Below are positions 5,681-5,770 of a DNA stretch of 5,770 nucleotides, one piece after another. The notes below the pieces were generated by a model. It made no database searches and had not been told where the DNA came from. It saw nothing but the letters and a program-made list of their open reading frames with translations. The stretch spans positions 1 to 5,770 of the forward strand of contig QNAY01000104.1 of the NCBI GenBank assembly GCA_003645605.1, written 5' to 3'. The DNA comes from Thermodesulfobacteriota bacterium. GTDB taxonomy: Bacteria > Desulfobacterota > Dissulfuribacteria > Dissulfuribacterales > UBA3076. The first letter of the stretch is position 1, and every line of letters begins with the position of its first letter. Position numbers and translations under genes: made by a program.

Positions 5681-5760
5681 TGTCATTTCGACCGTAGGGA
5701 GAAATCTTTAATGCCTGTATTTTCAGTACGATAAGATTTCTCGCTTTGCTCGAAATGACA
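5681..5760. repeat. 80-bp inverted-repeat element (TGTCATTTCGA ends)
   Basis: Left arm 5681-5708 and right arm 5733-5760 are 28-base inverted repeats with about four mismatches around a 24-base centre. The outer 11 bases (TGTCATTTCGA / TCGAAATGACA) and the inner GAGAAATCTT / AAGATTTCTC match perfectly; the mismatches sit in the middle, in a CGAGCAAAGCGAG-like segment. It has no coding capacity and resembles a REP/MITE-type dispersed repeat. GTCATTTCGAGC-type strings are, as I recall, common in bacterial intergenic DNA. It lies about 140 bp upstream of porG. Confidence 0.7.
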
Positions 5761-5770
5761 GTTTTGGTTA

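Overview
The window looks like chromosomal DNA of an anaerobic bacterium. The best guess is a Desulfobacterota-type (former Deltaproteobacteria) sulfate reducer or syntroph. That rests on a four-subunit pyruvate:ferredoxin oxidoreductase operon, moderate GC in the genes with AT-rich gaps, and several short dispersed-repeat families of a kind I associate with such genomes. The taxonomic guess is inference; no rRNA or lineage marker gene is present.

Layout: (1) 1-230, a short plus-strand ORF, open to the left edge and unrecognised. (2) 231-585, a 355-bp AT-rich gap holding a patch of dispersed-repeat material (408-494) and a leader hairpin just before the next gene. (3) 586-1779, a plus-strand TraB/PrgY-family membrane protein. 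(4) 1877-2257, a plus-strand small lipoprotein made of 11- and 16-residue amphipathic repeats, followed by a rho-independent terminator (2286-2311). (5) 2330-2439, a 110-bp composite palindrome between convergent genes. (6) 2448-5540, a minus-strand operon in the order porG, porD, porA, porB, with porD/porA and porA/porB tightly coupled. A 134-bp gap between porG and porD carries another repeat. (7) 5541-5770, the region upstream of the operon, with an 18-bp repeat matching one at 408-425 in inverted orientation and an 80-bp inverted-repeat element.

How the genes work together: PorA and PorB form the thiamine-diphosphate catalytic core, PorD carries two [4Fe-4S] clusters that pass electrons to ferredoxin, and PorG is the gamma subunit that completes the complex. 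Together they interconvert pyruvate + CoA + oxidised ferredoxin with acetyl-CoA + CO2 + reduced ferredoxin. The TraB-family protein and the lipoprotein lie on the opposite strand and show no evident functional tie to the operon.

I see no defence system, mobile-element gene, CRISPR array or RNA gene. The coding content is ordinary. The features that deserve a second look are the repeats between genes and the repeat architecture of the lipoprotein.
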